NCBI GenBank assembly: GCA_050122535.1
Contig: JASFIT010000012.1
Span: 1-25,057 of the forward strand
Origin: JASFEQ01 sp050122535
Lineage (GTDB): Bacteria; Desulfobacterota; DSM-4660; Desulfatiglandales; HGW-15
Reading direction: 5' to 3'
Length of the DNA stretch: 25,057 nucleotides
The position numbers and the translations under genes were made by a program. This document shows, in pieces, positions 1 to 7,602 of this stretch. The notes beneath the pieces are model-generated. The model had not been told where the DNA came from and ran no database searches. It worked only from the letters and a program-made list of their open reading frames with translations. Each line of letters opens with the position of its first letter. Within the stretch, counting starts at the first letter, position 1.

Positions 1-25
1 TTCTTAAAAGAAAATTTTAGACAAC

Positions 26-44
26 GCCCCCGGTTTCCGGGGGC
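26..44. terminator. GC-rich hairpin, possible terminator of an upstream gene
   Basis: A perfect 8-bp stem (GCCCCCGG / CCGGGGGC) encloses a 3-nt TTT loop. It is followed by TTCTAA rather than a full T-tract, so on the + strand it is a weak rho-independent terminator candidate for a gene lying left of the window. It is immediately followed by a second hairpin. Confidence 0.5.
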
Positions 45-50
45 TTCTAA

Positions 51-74
51 GCCTCCCGAGAGGATTCGGGAGGC
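51..74. terminator. Second GC-rich hairpin, tandem with the first
   Basis: A perfect 9-bp stem (GCCTCCCGA / TCGGGAGGC) has a 6-nt loop and is followed by GCTTTATAAAA. Together with 26-44 it forms a tandem stem pair that separates upstream transcription from parA. A T-tract is lacking, so the role as a terminator is inferred. Confidence 0.4.
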
Positions 75-105
75 GCTTTATAAAATCCTGCAAGGGATTT
101 TAATG

Positions 106-227
106 ACAGAACAAGGCCTCAGGGCTACCCGGTATTGTGCACCATCCTTAAGGGCACTCTGCAAATTTTCTGGCCCCACCAGAGAATGCCGGTTAGCCAA
201 GCAGCTTTTGAGACGCCTAAGGTATTA
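106..227 (+). repeat. Dispersed ~120-bp repeat, copy A
   Basis: This stretch aligns with 24323-24443 in the same orientation with one 1-nt gap and about 78% identity by hand count. The best block is around 165-190 (AATTTTCTGGCCCC, then CCAGAGAATGCCG). A third, shorter copy lies inverted at about 24165-24270. Copy A is upstream of the parA start at 258, so part of it may lie in the parA leader. No convincing protein is encoded. It matches no element I can name. Confidence 0.7.
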
Positions 228-257
228 CAATATTTCAAAGTGGATCGCATCTGCCTC

Positions 258-1040
258 ATGGGGCACATTATCTCCATTGCAAACCAAAAAGGGGGCGTGG
301 GAAAAACAACCACCGCCGTGAACCTGTCCGCTTCTCTCGCAGCGGCCGAGAGGTCATGTCTTCTCGTGGACTGTGACCCTCAGGGTAATGCCACCACGGG
401 CCTGGGATTCGACAAATCCAATCTGGAAGATGGCCTCTATGAATTTATGCTCGGCTCTGCAGCTGAAGACGGGGTTATCATTGATACGGAATTGGCAGGC
501 CTGGACCTGATTGGGGCTACAACGGATCTCATTGGAGCGGAGGTTGAGATGGTCTCTGCCGATGAGAGGGAGTATCGACTCAGGAAGCGGCTCCTTTCGC
601 TAAAAGGAAGATATGACTATATCCTCCTGGATTGTCCCCCTTCACTCGGATTTCTAACAGTGAATGCCCTGACAGCCTCCGACTCGGTCCTGATTCCCCT
701 GCAGTGTGAATACTACCCCCTCGAGGGGTTGACGCAACTGCTGAAAACCATATGGGCTGTGAGGAAGCGGCTCAACCCGACTCTGGATGTGGTCGGAATC
801 CTGCTCACTATGTATGACTCTCGCAATAACCTCTCCATCCAGGTGGCGGAGGAGGTGCGGGGACATTTTAAAAAGAATGTATTTGAGACCATTATTCCAC
901 GCAATGTCCGTTTAAGTGAGGCCCCAAGTCATGGGAAGCCGGTTCTTCTCTATGACATTAAGTCCCGGGGTGCTCAGAGTTATCTGGCACTTGCAAGAGA
1001 ACTTGTTAAGCGAGAAGAGGGAAGAAATGACGAAGCGTAA
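258..1040 (+). CDS. parA: ParA-family chromosome-partitioning ATPase
   Basis: A 260-residue ParA/Soj ATPase that partitions the origin region with ParB. The deviant Walker A motif (KGGVGKTTT) sits near residues 11-19. Walker A' (LLVDCDPQGN) is near residue 38 and Walker B (YILLDCPPSLG) near 120. The frame stays open further upstream to 135, but the ATG at 258 starts MGHIISIANQKGG, the usual ParA N-terminus. The upstream extension would also run through repeat copy A, so it is rejected. The gene overlaps parB by 14 bp, the classic translationally coupled parAB pair. No parS site was seen in the window. Confidence 0.95.
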   Translation: MGHIISIANQKGGVGKTTTAVNLSASLAAAERSCLLVDCDPQGNATTGLGFDKSNLEDGLYEFMLGSAAEDGVIIDTELAGLDLIGATTDLIGAEVEMVSADEREYRLRKRLLSLKGRYDYILLDCPPSLGFLTVNALTASDSVLIPLQCEYYPLEGLTQLLKTIWAVRKRLNPTLDVVGILLTMYDSRNNLSIQVAEEVRGHFKKNVFETIIPRNVRLSEAPSHGKPVLLYDIKSRGAQSYLALARELVKREEGRNDEA

Positions 1041-1875
1041 GGCCCTTGGCAAAGGGCTCTCGGCACTTATTCCAGATGCGAATAGACTGGGTGGGGAGGA
1101 AGGAGAATTTTTTCAGTGCCCCATTGCAGAGATTGAGCCCAACCCCCTCCAGCCCCGTCAAGAATTTGGAGGTCCTGAATTTGTTGAACTGGTCAAGTCC
1201 GTGAAAGAGAAGGGGATCCTTGCACCCCTTCTGGTAAGCAAGACGGCAGGAGGGTACCGGCTCATAGCCGGTGAGCGCCGCTGGCGTGCAGCACAAAAGG
1301 CAAGGCTGGAGAGGGTCCCTGTCGTGGTTCGCGAGAGCACACCTATGGAGTCATTGGAACTGGCCCTTGTGGAAAATATTCATAGAAAGGACCTGAATCC
1401 CATCGAGGAGGCCCATGCCTATAAGAAATGGCTGGGGGACACCAAGAGGACCCAAGAGGCCCTTGCCAAGAGATTGGGCAAGGAGCGTTCCACCGTCACG
1501 AACATGTTAAGACTCTTGAACCTTCCCAAACTCATTCAGGAAGATATCATCCATGAGCGCCTGAGCATGGGGCATGCCCGCGTTTTGGCCGGAGTCAAAG
1601 GAAGCGCAGAGAAAAGGAAGATAAGGGATCTTATTATCCAGAAGGCCCTCTCTGTTCGTCAAGTGGAAGAACTGGTGAAAAGAAAGAAGAAAGGCCCGCA
1701 GCGTAAAAAACCAGCAGAAGCTGAAGAGGCGTATTATTTCAAGACCCTCGCTGACAGCCTCAAAAGATCTTTGGGAACAAAAGTGGATATCAGGAGGCGC
1801 GGCAAGCAGGGAAGCATCGTTATCTATTTTTATTCTGATGAGGAATTGGATCGCCTGCTGGACCTTCTCTCATGA
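1027..1875 (+). CDS. parB: ParB/Spo0J-family partition protein (CTPase, DNA-binding)
   Basis: A 282-residue ParB that would load on parS, bind CTP and spread as a clamp while stimulating ParA. The start at 1027 gives MTKRKALGKGLSALIPD, the typical ParB opening (K/R-rich, LGKGLSALI). The NPxQPR motif of the N-terminal nuclease-like domain follows near residue 39. The CTP-binding motif GERRWRA is near residue 81, ENIHRKDLNPIEEA near 115, and the HTH (QEALAKRLGKERSTVTNMLRLLNLP) near 137-161. A lysine-rich linker and the short C-terminal dimerisation domain complete it. It is directly coupled to parA, with no further gene behind it for about 650 bp. Confidence 0.95.
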   Translation: MTKRKALGKGLSALIPDANRLGGEEGEFFQCPIAEIEPNPLQPRQEFGGPEFVELVKSVKEKGILAPLLVSKTAGGYRLIAGERRWRAAQKARLERVPVVVRESTPMESLELALVENIHRKDLNPIEEAHAYKKWLGDTKRTQEALAKRLGKERSTVTNMLRLLNLPKLIQEDIIHERLSMGHARVLAGVKGSAEKRKIRDLIIQKALSVRQVEELVKRKKKGPQRKKPAEAEEAYYFKTLADSLKRSLGTKVDIRRRGKQGSIVIYFYSDEELDRLLDLLS

Positions 1876-1957
1876 GAATACTGATTGCAACAGTATATGA
1901 TACGGGATTCTAGTAACGGGTCCCAAAAATAATCTTAAGAATATGGGACACCTAAAA

Positions 1958-2056
1958 GTCATTGCGAGGAGCCGTAGGCGACGAAGCAATCTCCTCCAAG
2001 CTAGCGAAAAAAGTAACTTTCGTGACATGAGATTGCTTCGCTTCGCTCGCAATGAC
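1958..2056. repeat. GTCATTGCGAG palindromic dispersed repeat
   Basis: The left arm begins GTCATTGCGAGGAGCCGTAG and ends GAAGCAATCTC at 1993. The right arm (2029-2056) reads GAGATTGCTTCG...CTCGCAATGAC and is its near-perfect reverse complement. This 'GTCATTGCGAG...GAAGCAATCTC' palindrome is a widespread intergenic repeat in many bacterial genomes, including Desulfobacterota. The family recognition is from memory; the palindrome itself is direct. Confidence 0.7.
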
Positions 2057-2249
2057 CTCTTATGCTGGCGTTATTTATGCAAAGAAGTTTAGGGACGCGA
2101 CACTAGCGAATGCCCATCCAGAAATGTATAAATGGTCACTTGCAGTTTCCATATCAGAAATGAGACATTTTTCTGCAAGGTCAAGGCTTCCGGGAACCCG
2201 CGCCGTAGGCGTGGGACTGAGCGGAGCAAAGCGAGCGCGAAGAAATCAA

Positions 2250-2295
2250 GGGATTGCGCGGAGACGTACATATGGTACGTCGCACAAGGAATCCC
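2250..2295. repeat. Long imperfect hairpin
   Basis: An outer GGGATT/AATCCC stem and an inner perfect 7-bp GACGTAC/GTACGTC stem with loop ATATG form one extended hairpin. A partial TGCG/CGCA pairing lies between them. It has no T-tract and does not directly follow a gene, so it is more likely part of a repeat or structured RNA than a terminator. Confidence 0.45.
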
Positions 2296-2523
2296 GCTGA
2301 TTGACGCAGAGATTGCAAAAAAGGGCCATTTCTGGATGGAAACTAGCTATCCACAGGCGCAGTATGATATAGGATGGCTATATGCTTGCTCATTGCGGGA
2401 GAGCCCAAGTGCCATGGACGGTAAGAGGATACAGCGAGCGATCCTGATTAGTGCCCGTTCTTATTAGGGCCGTTATTGCAACGTTCTGCACAGGGCCAAG
2501 TCCCAAGTCTTTATGGGGAAACG

Positions 2524-2940
2524 ATGATAATCATGGTCATGGACGGGCAGGGTGGTGGTATCGGAGCAACCATCATCAAGGGCCTTCGGACTGCAATCAG
2601 CGAAGAGGTGGAGATACTGGCCCTTGGCACCAACTCCATTGCCACCTCGCGCATGATGAAAGCGGGGGCCAATAGGGGCGCCACGGGGGAGAATGCCATT
2701 GCGCATACCAGCCCCAGGGTGGACGTCATTATTGGACCACTGGCGATCTTAATGCCCAATGCCATGATGGGTGAGGTGACGCCCGCGATGGCCCGGGCCG
2801 TGAGTTCCAGTGAGGCCAGGAAGATCCTCATTCCCTTGACACAGGAGAGGGTGAAACTTGTGGGTACCAAAGGGGAGCCCTTACCCCACCTGGTGGATCA
2901 GGTGGTGCAAGATATAAAGGAGATGTATGAAAATGTGTGA
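2524..2940 (+). CDS. DUF3842 family protein
   Basis: A 138-residue protein whose N-terminus (MIIMVMDGQGGGIGATIIKG) has a glycine-rich loop after a beta strand, like a Rossmann-type nucleotide-binding fold. TNSIATSRMMKAGA and a second hydrophobic segment (VDVIIGPLAILMPNAMMGE) follow. I recognise it as the DUF3842 family, for which I know no established function. The start at 2524 was chosen because GGGG lies 5 nt upstream and the protein then begins at the conserved beta strand; 16 extra codons are open upstream. Its stop overlaps the start of the next gene, CooT, so the two are probably co-translated. That points to a metal or C1-related role, which is inference only. Confidence 0.75.
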   Translation: MIIMVMDGQGGGIGATIIKGLRTAISEEVEILALGTNSIATSRMMKAGANRGATGENAIAHTSPRVDVIIGPLAILMPNAMMGEVTPAMARAVSSSEARKILIPLTQERVKLVGTKGEPLPHLVDQVVQDIKEMYENV

Positions 2941-3121
2941 AGCAGCAGCCTATTTGTTAAAAGAGGGTAAGGAAGAGCTCGTTTTGGAGAGCGTTGATCT
3001 TCTGGAATCGGATGGGAGTCAGATAAAGATGATCAATATTTTCGGGGAGCAAAAGAAGGTGAAGGCCAAGATCAAGGCCCTCTCGCTGGTGGATCATAAA
3101 ATCCTGCTTGAACCGATGTAG
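2933..3121 (+). CDS. cooT: CooT-family nickel-binding protein
   Basis: A small protein of 62 residues beginning MCEAAAYLLKEGKEELV, matching the CooT family. In Rhodospirillum rubrum, CooT binds Ni(II) through Cys2 in a dimer and takes part in nickel delivery to CO dehydrogenase. I chose the ATG at 2933 because it puts the nickel-ligand Cys at position 2. An ATG two codons earlier (2927) is equally close to the AGGAG at 2918-2922 and would give MKMCE. The gene overlaps the end of the DUF3842 gene. No CO dehydrogenase lies in the window, so the target enzyme here is unknown. Confidence 0.8.
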   Translation: MCEAAAYLLKEGKEELVLESVDLLESDGSQIKMINIFGEQKKVKAKIKALSLVDHKILLEPM

Positions 3122-3250
3122 CCCATTTCCAAAAATTGGGGTAATTATTCAAGAACACGTTTTGGCAGTCTTTCAAACCACTTAGCTTCTAAAACAAATA
3201 CGAAAGTCGAATTTGGTCCATGGGATTTCCATGAAGAGGAGGTGGAATTC

Positions 3251-3877
3251 ATGATTGAGGAAATGGCCAAGAAGATCTTTTGGTTAGGACATGATAGCTT
3301 CAGGATTGAGGCCGCAAAGACCATCTACATCGATCCCTATCAGATTTCCTCTGGCCCCGAGGCGGATCTAATTCTGATTACGCACGAGCATTTTGACCAT
3401 TGCTCGCCCGAGGATGTGTCCAAGATTCAGCGATCAGGAACGGTCATCGTCACGGAGAAAGACTCTGCAAAGAAGCTCTCAGGAGATGTGAGGGTCATTG
3501 CGCCTGGTGAATCTGTCAAGGTGGATGATGTGATGGTGGAGGCGGTACCTTCCTACAACACGGACAAGGACTTTCACCCCAAGAAAAACGCGTGGCTCGG
3601 TTTCATTGTGGACGTGGAAGGGGTCCGCCTTTATCATGCGGGAGATGCAGACTTTATCCCTGAGATGAAGGACTTCAACGTGGATATAGCCCTTCTGCCT
3701 GTCTCCGGCACCTATGTGATGACGGCGGATCAGGCCGTTGAAGCCGCCTTGGCCATCCAACCAAAACTGGCCATACCCATGCACTATGGGGCGATTGTAG
3801 GCGATGAAGGGGATGCCCTCAACTTCAAGAAGGCCTTGGAAGGAAAGGTGGAGGTGCTCGTTCTACCCAAGTCCTAA
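3251..3877 (+). CDS. MBL-fold metal-dependent hydrolase (UlaG-like)
   Basis: A 208-residue metallo-beta-lactamase-fold hydrolase. It shows the metal-binding motif HEHFDH near residues 47-52, a later LYHAGDADF segment carrying the next His/Asp ligands, and the terminal MHYGA histidine. It resembles the short L-ascorbate-6-phosphate lactonase-like (UlaG) group, often annotated only as MBL-fold hydrolase; the substrate cannot be told. The start at 3251 is supported by a GAGGAGGT ribosome site about 7 nt upstream. A GTG at 3242 is also in frame but lies inside that site. It converges with the glycosyltransferase gene, with only 18 bp between the two stop codons. Confidence 0.85.
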   Translation: MIEEMAKKIFWLGHDSFRIEAAKTIYIDPYQISSGPEADLILITHEHFDHCSPEDVSKIQRSGTVIVTEKDSAKKLSGDVRVIAPGESVKVDDVMVEAVPSYNTDKDFHPKKNAWLGFIVDVEGVRLYHAGDADFIPEMKDFNVDIALLPVSGTYVMTADQAVEAALAIQPKLAIPMHYGAIVGDEGDALNFKKALEGKVEVLVLPKS

Positions 3878-3895
3878 GACGGATGCAGAACAGAC

Positions 3896-4741
3896 CTAAG
3901 GTCTCTCGGCGAACCCATGCTTAAGATCTTCCGGGAGCTTGAGATAATATTCCCCTTCCTCCTTTTTTCCCCTTTTGAGGCATCCCCTTCCATAGATCTG
4001 ACATTTGAGGGTCAACTCTTGAAGCGTCGCCTGAAACTGGGCATCGCTGAGTTGTCCACTTCTAAGAAGCTTGACGAGTGCCTTTATCCGAAACAGGTCC
4101 AACCCCTTGAGCCCCGAAGATAACTGATCTGGAAATCCCCCCTCTTTGACGACCAGGTGCCTGGGAATCAGGTGGATGGGATATCGACAGGAGATTCTCA
4201 GCCACAGATCATAGTCCTCACAGGCAGGGAGATCTTCATCAAAAAGCCCCACCTCATCCAGGAGCGATCGCTTCAACACGACCGAGGATGGGCTCACCAA
4301 GCATAGCTTCAGAGAGGGAACGAATATCTCCCCTGAGGGTTTTAGATGCCGTTTCCCAGGATTAACGCGAAGCCCCTTCCTTATCCAAATCTCTTCTGTC
4401 TGGCATGCAACGGCCTCTGGATTTCGTTTGAAAAAGGCTATCTGGGTGGATAATTTCTTGGGTAGCCAGTAATCATCCGAATCGAGGAAGGCAACAAAGG
4501 GATATCGGGATGCCCTTATCCCTCTGTTTCTGGCGGCAGAGACACCCATGTTGTCCGGATGCCTAATATATTTTATGTAGCTCATGACTGGCTTTAAGCA
4601 ATCTGCGGTCCCATCATCAGATCCGTCATCCACAACAATAACTTCACAGTCGGTGAATGTCTGGTATAGGACAGAGGAAATGGCCCGGAGCAGCTTTCGG
4701 GCTCTGTTGTATGTGGGAATGATGACACTAACGGCGCTCAT
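3896..4741 (-). CDS. Family 2 glycosyltransferase
   Basis: A 281-residue GT-A fold glycosyltransferase. MSAVSVIIPTYNRARKLLRA is the classic GT2 N-terminus. VIVVDDGSDDGT near residue 35 binds the nucleotide sugar, AARNRGI follows, and FLDSDDYW near 85 holds the DxD metal site. The acceptor-side EDYDLWLRI motif appears near 185. It has no membrane segment, so it is probably cytoplasmic or peripheral. The start at 4741 overlaps the ispH-ubiA stop as ATGA, making it the third gene of the dusB operon; the frame extending to 4960 lies inside the fusion gene and is rejected. The acceptor is unknown, but coupling to a prenyltransferase suggests a lipid or prenyl-linked glycan, which is inference. Confidence 0.85.
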   Translation of the reverse strand: MSAVSVIIPTYNRARKLLRAISSVLYQTFTDCEVIVVDDGSDDGTADCLKPVMSYIKYIRHPDNMGVSAARNRGIRASRYPFVAFLDSDDYWLPKKLSTQIAFFKRNPEAVACQTEEIWIRKGLRVNPGKRHLKPSGEIFVPSLKLCLVSPSSVVLKRSLLDEVGLFDEDLPACEDYDLWLRISCRYPIHLIPRHLVVKEGGFPDQLSSGLKGLDLFRIKALVKLLRSGQLSDAQFQATLQELTLKCQIYGRGCLKRGKKEEGEYYLKLPEDLKHGFAERP

Positions 4742-6471
4742 GAGAAGATCTGCCAGATGAGCGCCAAAAGGCCCGCAAGAAAGAAATTCCCTTCCACCAT
4801 GGCTTCGAGGCGGGTACCAGGATACAGCCACCTCTTTTGATAGATGAGGAGACAGAGTCTCAAGGAGAGAAAAACGAGGAGAAGGAGATATGAAAACGGA
4901 CCCGCCAGCCCGGTGAGGGCGGCTGAGGCAAGGACCAGGGCGCCAAATAGGATAATCCACTTGAGAAGAAGCAGGGTCCTTTTCTCCCCCAGAACAATAG
5001 GGAGTGTTTCCACACCAACGATCAGGTCTCCTTGGACCTGAAATATATCAAAGAGGGCTGATCTCACGTAAACCATTGAAAATACAAAGAAAAATGACAA
5101 AATGGCGGTGGGCCACGCCATAGATGTGGGCTCCAGCAGTGGCAGCAGACTAATGAGCACACCCCAAGCAAGGGCCACGGAGAGGGTTTTTGAGCCTGGG
5201 ATGTCTTTGATTTTGGAATACCGCCAAAGATGCCTCAGGCTAATAGGCACGATCGGGATACTGTATATGATTCCCAGAACGCTCAGCCCTGCAATGGCAA
5301 AGAAGACCATGGTACCCAGGTAGTAGGAAAGACCCAGTACGCCAATCATGGAGAAAACGCCGGACAGGATCAGAGAGCCCCGATGCTTCCTGTAAAAACT
5401 TGCCCTCTCTGGGTCGTTGTAGGTACTGGCTCCCTTATCCAAAAAACGATTTAGTACATGCATAGCGTAGATATACAACAGGGCAAGGCAAGGATGAATG
5501 AGATCGGGTCTTCTATTTGACAGGATTGCAGCCGCATAGGCGAGGGCAAAACCCCCAAATGCCACTAAAAGATTACTGAGCAACATGAACTTGAAGGCAT
5601 TTTTGATCCATCTGCCAAGAAAAGTTTCCCGGTGACTCTGGATCGCCTCTATCTCCTTGACCACGTTCTTGATCATCCAGTTGGGTGTGGAGGCACCGGC
5701 CGTGACACCAATGACCTCCATGCTGGAGAGCTTCTCCTTGTCCAGGTCCTTTTCTGTCTCCACATGAAAGGTGGGCAGACCTGCCTCTTCAGAGATCTGG
5801 ACCAGGCGTTTTGTGTTTCCACTGTGGTATCCCCCCACAACGACCACGGCATCCACCTGACCCACAAAAGATCGAATCTCTTCCTGTCGATTGGTTGTGG
5901 CATCGCAAATGGTGTCAAACGTGAGGGCATCTGGAAAACGCCTCATAATTGCTTCCACAATTTCTTTATACTTCTCCTCGTCCTGTGTGGTCTGCGCAAC
6001 GAGGAACACCTTCTCCATATCAGGGATTGTCGACACCTCATCCAGACTATTGATCACGTGCGCCCGACCGTTGCCATAGCCCAGCAGGCCTACCACCTCC
6101 GGGTGATCCCTGTCCCCCACAATAATAGCCGTATATCCTTTCTTGGTGTGGTAGCGAATGATGGCCTGGACCCGAGCTACCCTAGGGCACGTGGCGTCGA
6201 TAAGTCGGAGACCGGACTCCCTCAAAGCCTTCCTCTGATCGGGGGGAATACCGTGGGCCCTGATGACCAGGGTCCCCTCATGGAATTTATCAATATCTTT
6301 GAGTGATGTGACGCCCTTGGATTCAAGAAGTTCCATCACCTGTTTGTTGTGAATGAGGGGACCGAAAGTGGAGATTTGGTCTTGGCCTTTGTTGGCTTCC
6401 GTAAGCACCATCTGCATAGCTCGCCGGACCCCCATACAAAATGCCGCAGTTTTTGCTAGCCTGACTTTCAA
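4738..6471 (-). CDS. ispH: IspH-UbiA fusion: HMBPP reductase plus polyprenyltransferase-like membrane domain
   Basis: A 577-residue two-domain protein. Residues 1-280 are IspH (LytB), the iron-sulfur enzyme that makes IPP/DMAPP in the last MEP-pathway step. The cluster cysteines are C12 (FCMGV), C95 (DATCP) and C189 (DTICD). H41, H73, H123, E125 of HPEVVG, T161/T162 and GASTPNW (259-265) are also present. GGYHSGNTKRL replaces the usual NSSNT loop. Residues ~290-577 are a hydrophobic UbiA-family domain with NRFLD at 341-345, YSKIKDIPGSKTL at 418-430 and DIFQVQGD (475-482) before GVETLPIVLG. The start is TTG at 6471, sharing TTGA with the dusB stop. No stop or frameshift separates the domains. 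Confidence 0.88.
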   Translation of the reverse strand: MKVRLAKTAAFCMGVRRAMQMVLTEANKGQDQISTFGPLIHNKQVMELLESKGVTSLKDIDKFHEGTLVIRAHGIPPDQRKALRESGLRLIDATCPRVARVQAIIRYHTKKGYTAIIVGDRDHPEVVGLLGYGNGRAHVINSLDEVSTIPDMEKVFLVAQTTQDEEKYKEIVEAIMRRFPDALTFDTICDATTNRQEEIRSFVGQVDAVVVVGGYHSGNTKRLVQISEEAGLPTFHVETEKDLDKEKLSSMEVIGVTAGASTPNWMIKNVVKEIEAIQSHRETFLGRWIKNAFKFMLLSNLLVAFGGFALAYAAAILSNRRPDLIHPCLALLYIYAMHVLNRFLDKGASTYNDPERASFYRKHRGSLILSGVFSMIGVLGLSYYLGTMVFFAIAGLSVLGIIYSIPIVPISLRHLWRYSKIKDIPGSKTLSVALAWGVLISLLPLLEPTSMAWPTAILSFFFVFSMVYVRSALFDIFQVQGDLIVGVETLPIVLGEKRTLLLLKWIILFGALVLASAALTGLAGPFSYLLLLVFLSLRLCLLIYQKRWLYPGTRLEAMVEGNFFLAGLLALIWQIFS

Positions 6472-7445
6472 GTCTCTTCGTCCTTCAAAGTGGAAAAATA
6501 GTTATCCATGGTCGTGACCAAAGATTCCAGGTCTTTAATGCGGGTAATGCTTCCTCGGAAGCGACTACTGTGGGGCAGTCCTTTCGTATACCAGAGGAGA
6601 AGTCCCCGCATGGCAAGGGCCGCTCTTTTTCCACCTATGGCATCGGATAAAAGGTGGTAGTGCTCTATGAGAAGTGATCTGCGCTCATCCAAATCAGGAC
6701 GGTGGACCGGAAGCCCTTGGGCCAACTGCAGGATCTGTTTGAATATCCACGGATTTCCAATGGCTCCTCTCCCCACCATGACCCCGTCACATCCTGTTTG
6801 CCTCATCATCTGAAGGGCCTGGGTTGGTTCGAAGATATCTCCATTACCGATCACAGGAATTTTCACGCGATCTTTCACCTGGCCGATCAAGCGCCAGTCG
6901 GCACAAACAGAGTAGCTTTGGGTGGCGAATCTTGGATGAACCGTTATGGCGTCGACACCACAGTCTTCCACCACCCGGGCAAGTTCGCATGCGACAGGCG
7001 CTTCAGGAGACCATCCGGCCCGGATTTTCACGGTTAATGGAATAGGGCAGACACGGCGCACGGCTGAAACAATCGCTGCAACACGCCTCTGGTCACGGAG
7101 AAGAGATGCACCCGCCCCGGTCTTAACCACCTTCTTAACGGGACAACCCATATTGATATCCAAGAGGTCGGCTCCGGCGTTCACGACCACCTGGGCAGCG
7201 CTAGCCATGACATCTGGGCTCGGTCCGAAGATCTGTACCGCAAGAGGCTTTTCTCTGGGATCACTACTCATATAGTCGTGGGTCTTTTTTTTACCCAATG
7301 TGAGTCCCATGGCACTGACCATTTCCGTTGTAACCAGTCCTGCGCCCAACTTCTTAACCATGAGACGAAAAGGAAGGTTGGTGATCCCGGCCATGGGAGC
7401 CATGATCACGAAGCTCTCAAGACTTAGATGCCCTATGCCCAGCAT
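6468..7445 (-). CDS. dusB: tRNA-dihydrouridine synthase (DusB type)
   Basis: A 325-residue flavoenzyme that reduces uridine to dihydrouridine in tRNA using FMN and NADPH. The N-terminal FMN site is VIMAPMAGITNLPFR (residues 13-27). The catalytic cysteine is C101 in DINMGCPVKK, followed by KTGAGASLL. VKIRAGW, ITVHPR, IPVIGNGDI and the FMN-phosphate segment GVMVGRGAIGNPW all follow in the expected order. The start at 7445 gives the standard Dus N-terminus. No Shine-Dalgarno is visible, and the best promoter ends only 6 nt before the ATG, so a leaderless mRNA is possible. It heads the dusB-ispH/ubiA-GT2 operon. Confidence 0.93.
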   Translation of the reverse strand: MLGIGHLSLESFVIMAPMAGITNLPFRLMVKKLGAGLVTTEMVSAMGLTLGKKKTHDYMSSDPREKPLAVQIFGPSPDVMASAAQVVVNAGADLLDINMGCPVKKVVKTGAGASLLRDQRRVAAIVSAVRRVCPIPLTVKIRAGWSPEAPVACELARVVEDCGVDAITVHPRFATQSYSVCADWRLIGQVKDRVKIPVIGNGDIFEPTQALQMMRQTGCDGVMVGRGAIGNPWIFKQILQLAQGLPVHRPDLDERRSLLIEHYHLLSDAIGGKRAALAMRGLLLWYTKGLPHSSRFRGSITRIKDLESLVTTMDNYFSTLKDEET

Positions 7446-7451
7446 GGAGCC

Positions 7452-7480
7452 ATTGTAAGAGAGTTGTGAAAGAATTACAA
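7452..7480 (-). promoter_or_regulatory. Predicted sigma-70 promoter of the dusB operon
   Basis: Read on the minus strand, TTGTAA (7480-7475) is followed after 17 nt by TACAAT (7457-7452), a good -35/-10 pair. The spacer holds half of an AGAGTTGT/ACAACTCT inverted repeat (7460-7467 and 7477-7484) that could be an operator. The -10 box ends 6 nt before the dusB ATG, so transcription should begin at or very near the start codon. Confidence 0.5.
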
Positions 7481-7602
7481 CTCTAGCGAATGGGGAAAGA
7501 AATGCTTATAATCGTGCAGTCTCATTAGTACAGCTGTACAGTGTGGAGAAGAACCGGCACTTGATCGGCGTTGGTGCCTGGATAATTGAGAAATGCATAA
7601 AA

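Larger units (their letters stand above)
1876..2523. other. 648-bp gene-poor, hairpin-rich intergenic region
   Basis: I see no credible coding sequence here. The open frames (for example 2132-2467 +) have no RBS, no recognisable domain and run through palindromes. The region holds a GTCATTGCGAG palindromic repeat (1958-2056), a CTTGCAG/CTGCAAG stem near 2140-2177, a long imperfect hairpin at 2250-2295, and a 13-bp inverted pair (CCATCCAGAAATG around 2115 and CATTTCTGGATGG around 2330). It reads like accumulated repeat elements or a structured RNA. Confidence 0.55.

Noticed and set aside
2132..2467. 111-codon open frame on + after parB
   Set aside because: No ribosome site or domain; it runs through hairpins and repeat-like DNA and overlaps another open frame in a different phase.
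3892..3904. AGACCT-A-AGGTCT palindrome at convergent gene ends
   Set aside because: The stem is short with a 1-nt centre and no T-tract, so it does not make a credible terminator.
5632..6306. 224-codon open frame on + strand
   Set aside because: It lies fully antisense to the strongly supported ispH-ubiA gene and shows no family motif.
7531..7542. GTACAGCTGTAC palindrome
   Set aside because: A 12-bp palindrome in a short gap with no matching partner site or nearby promoter; too little to call an operator.
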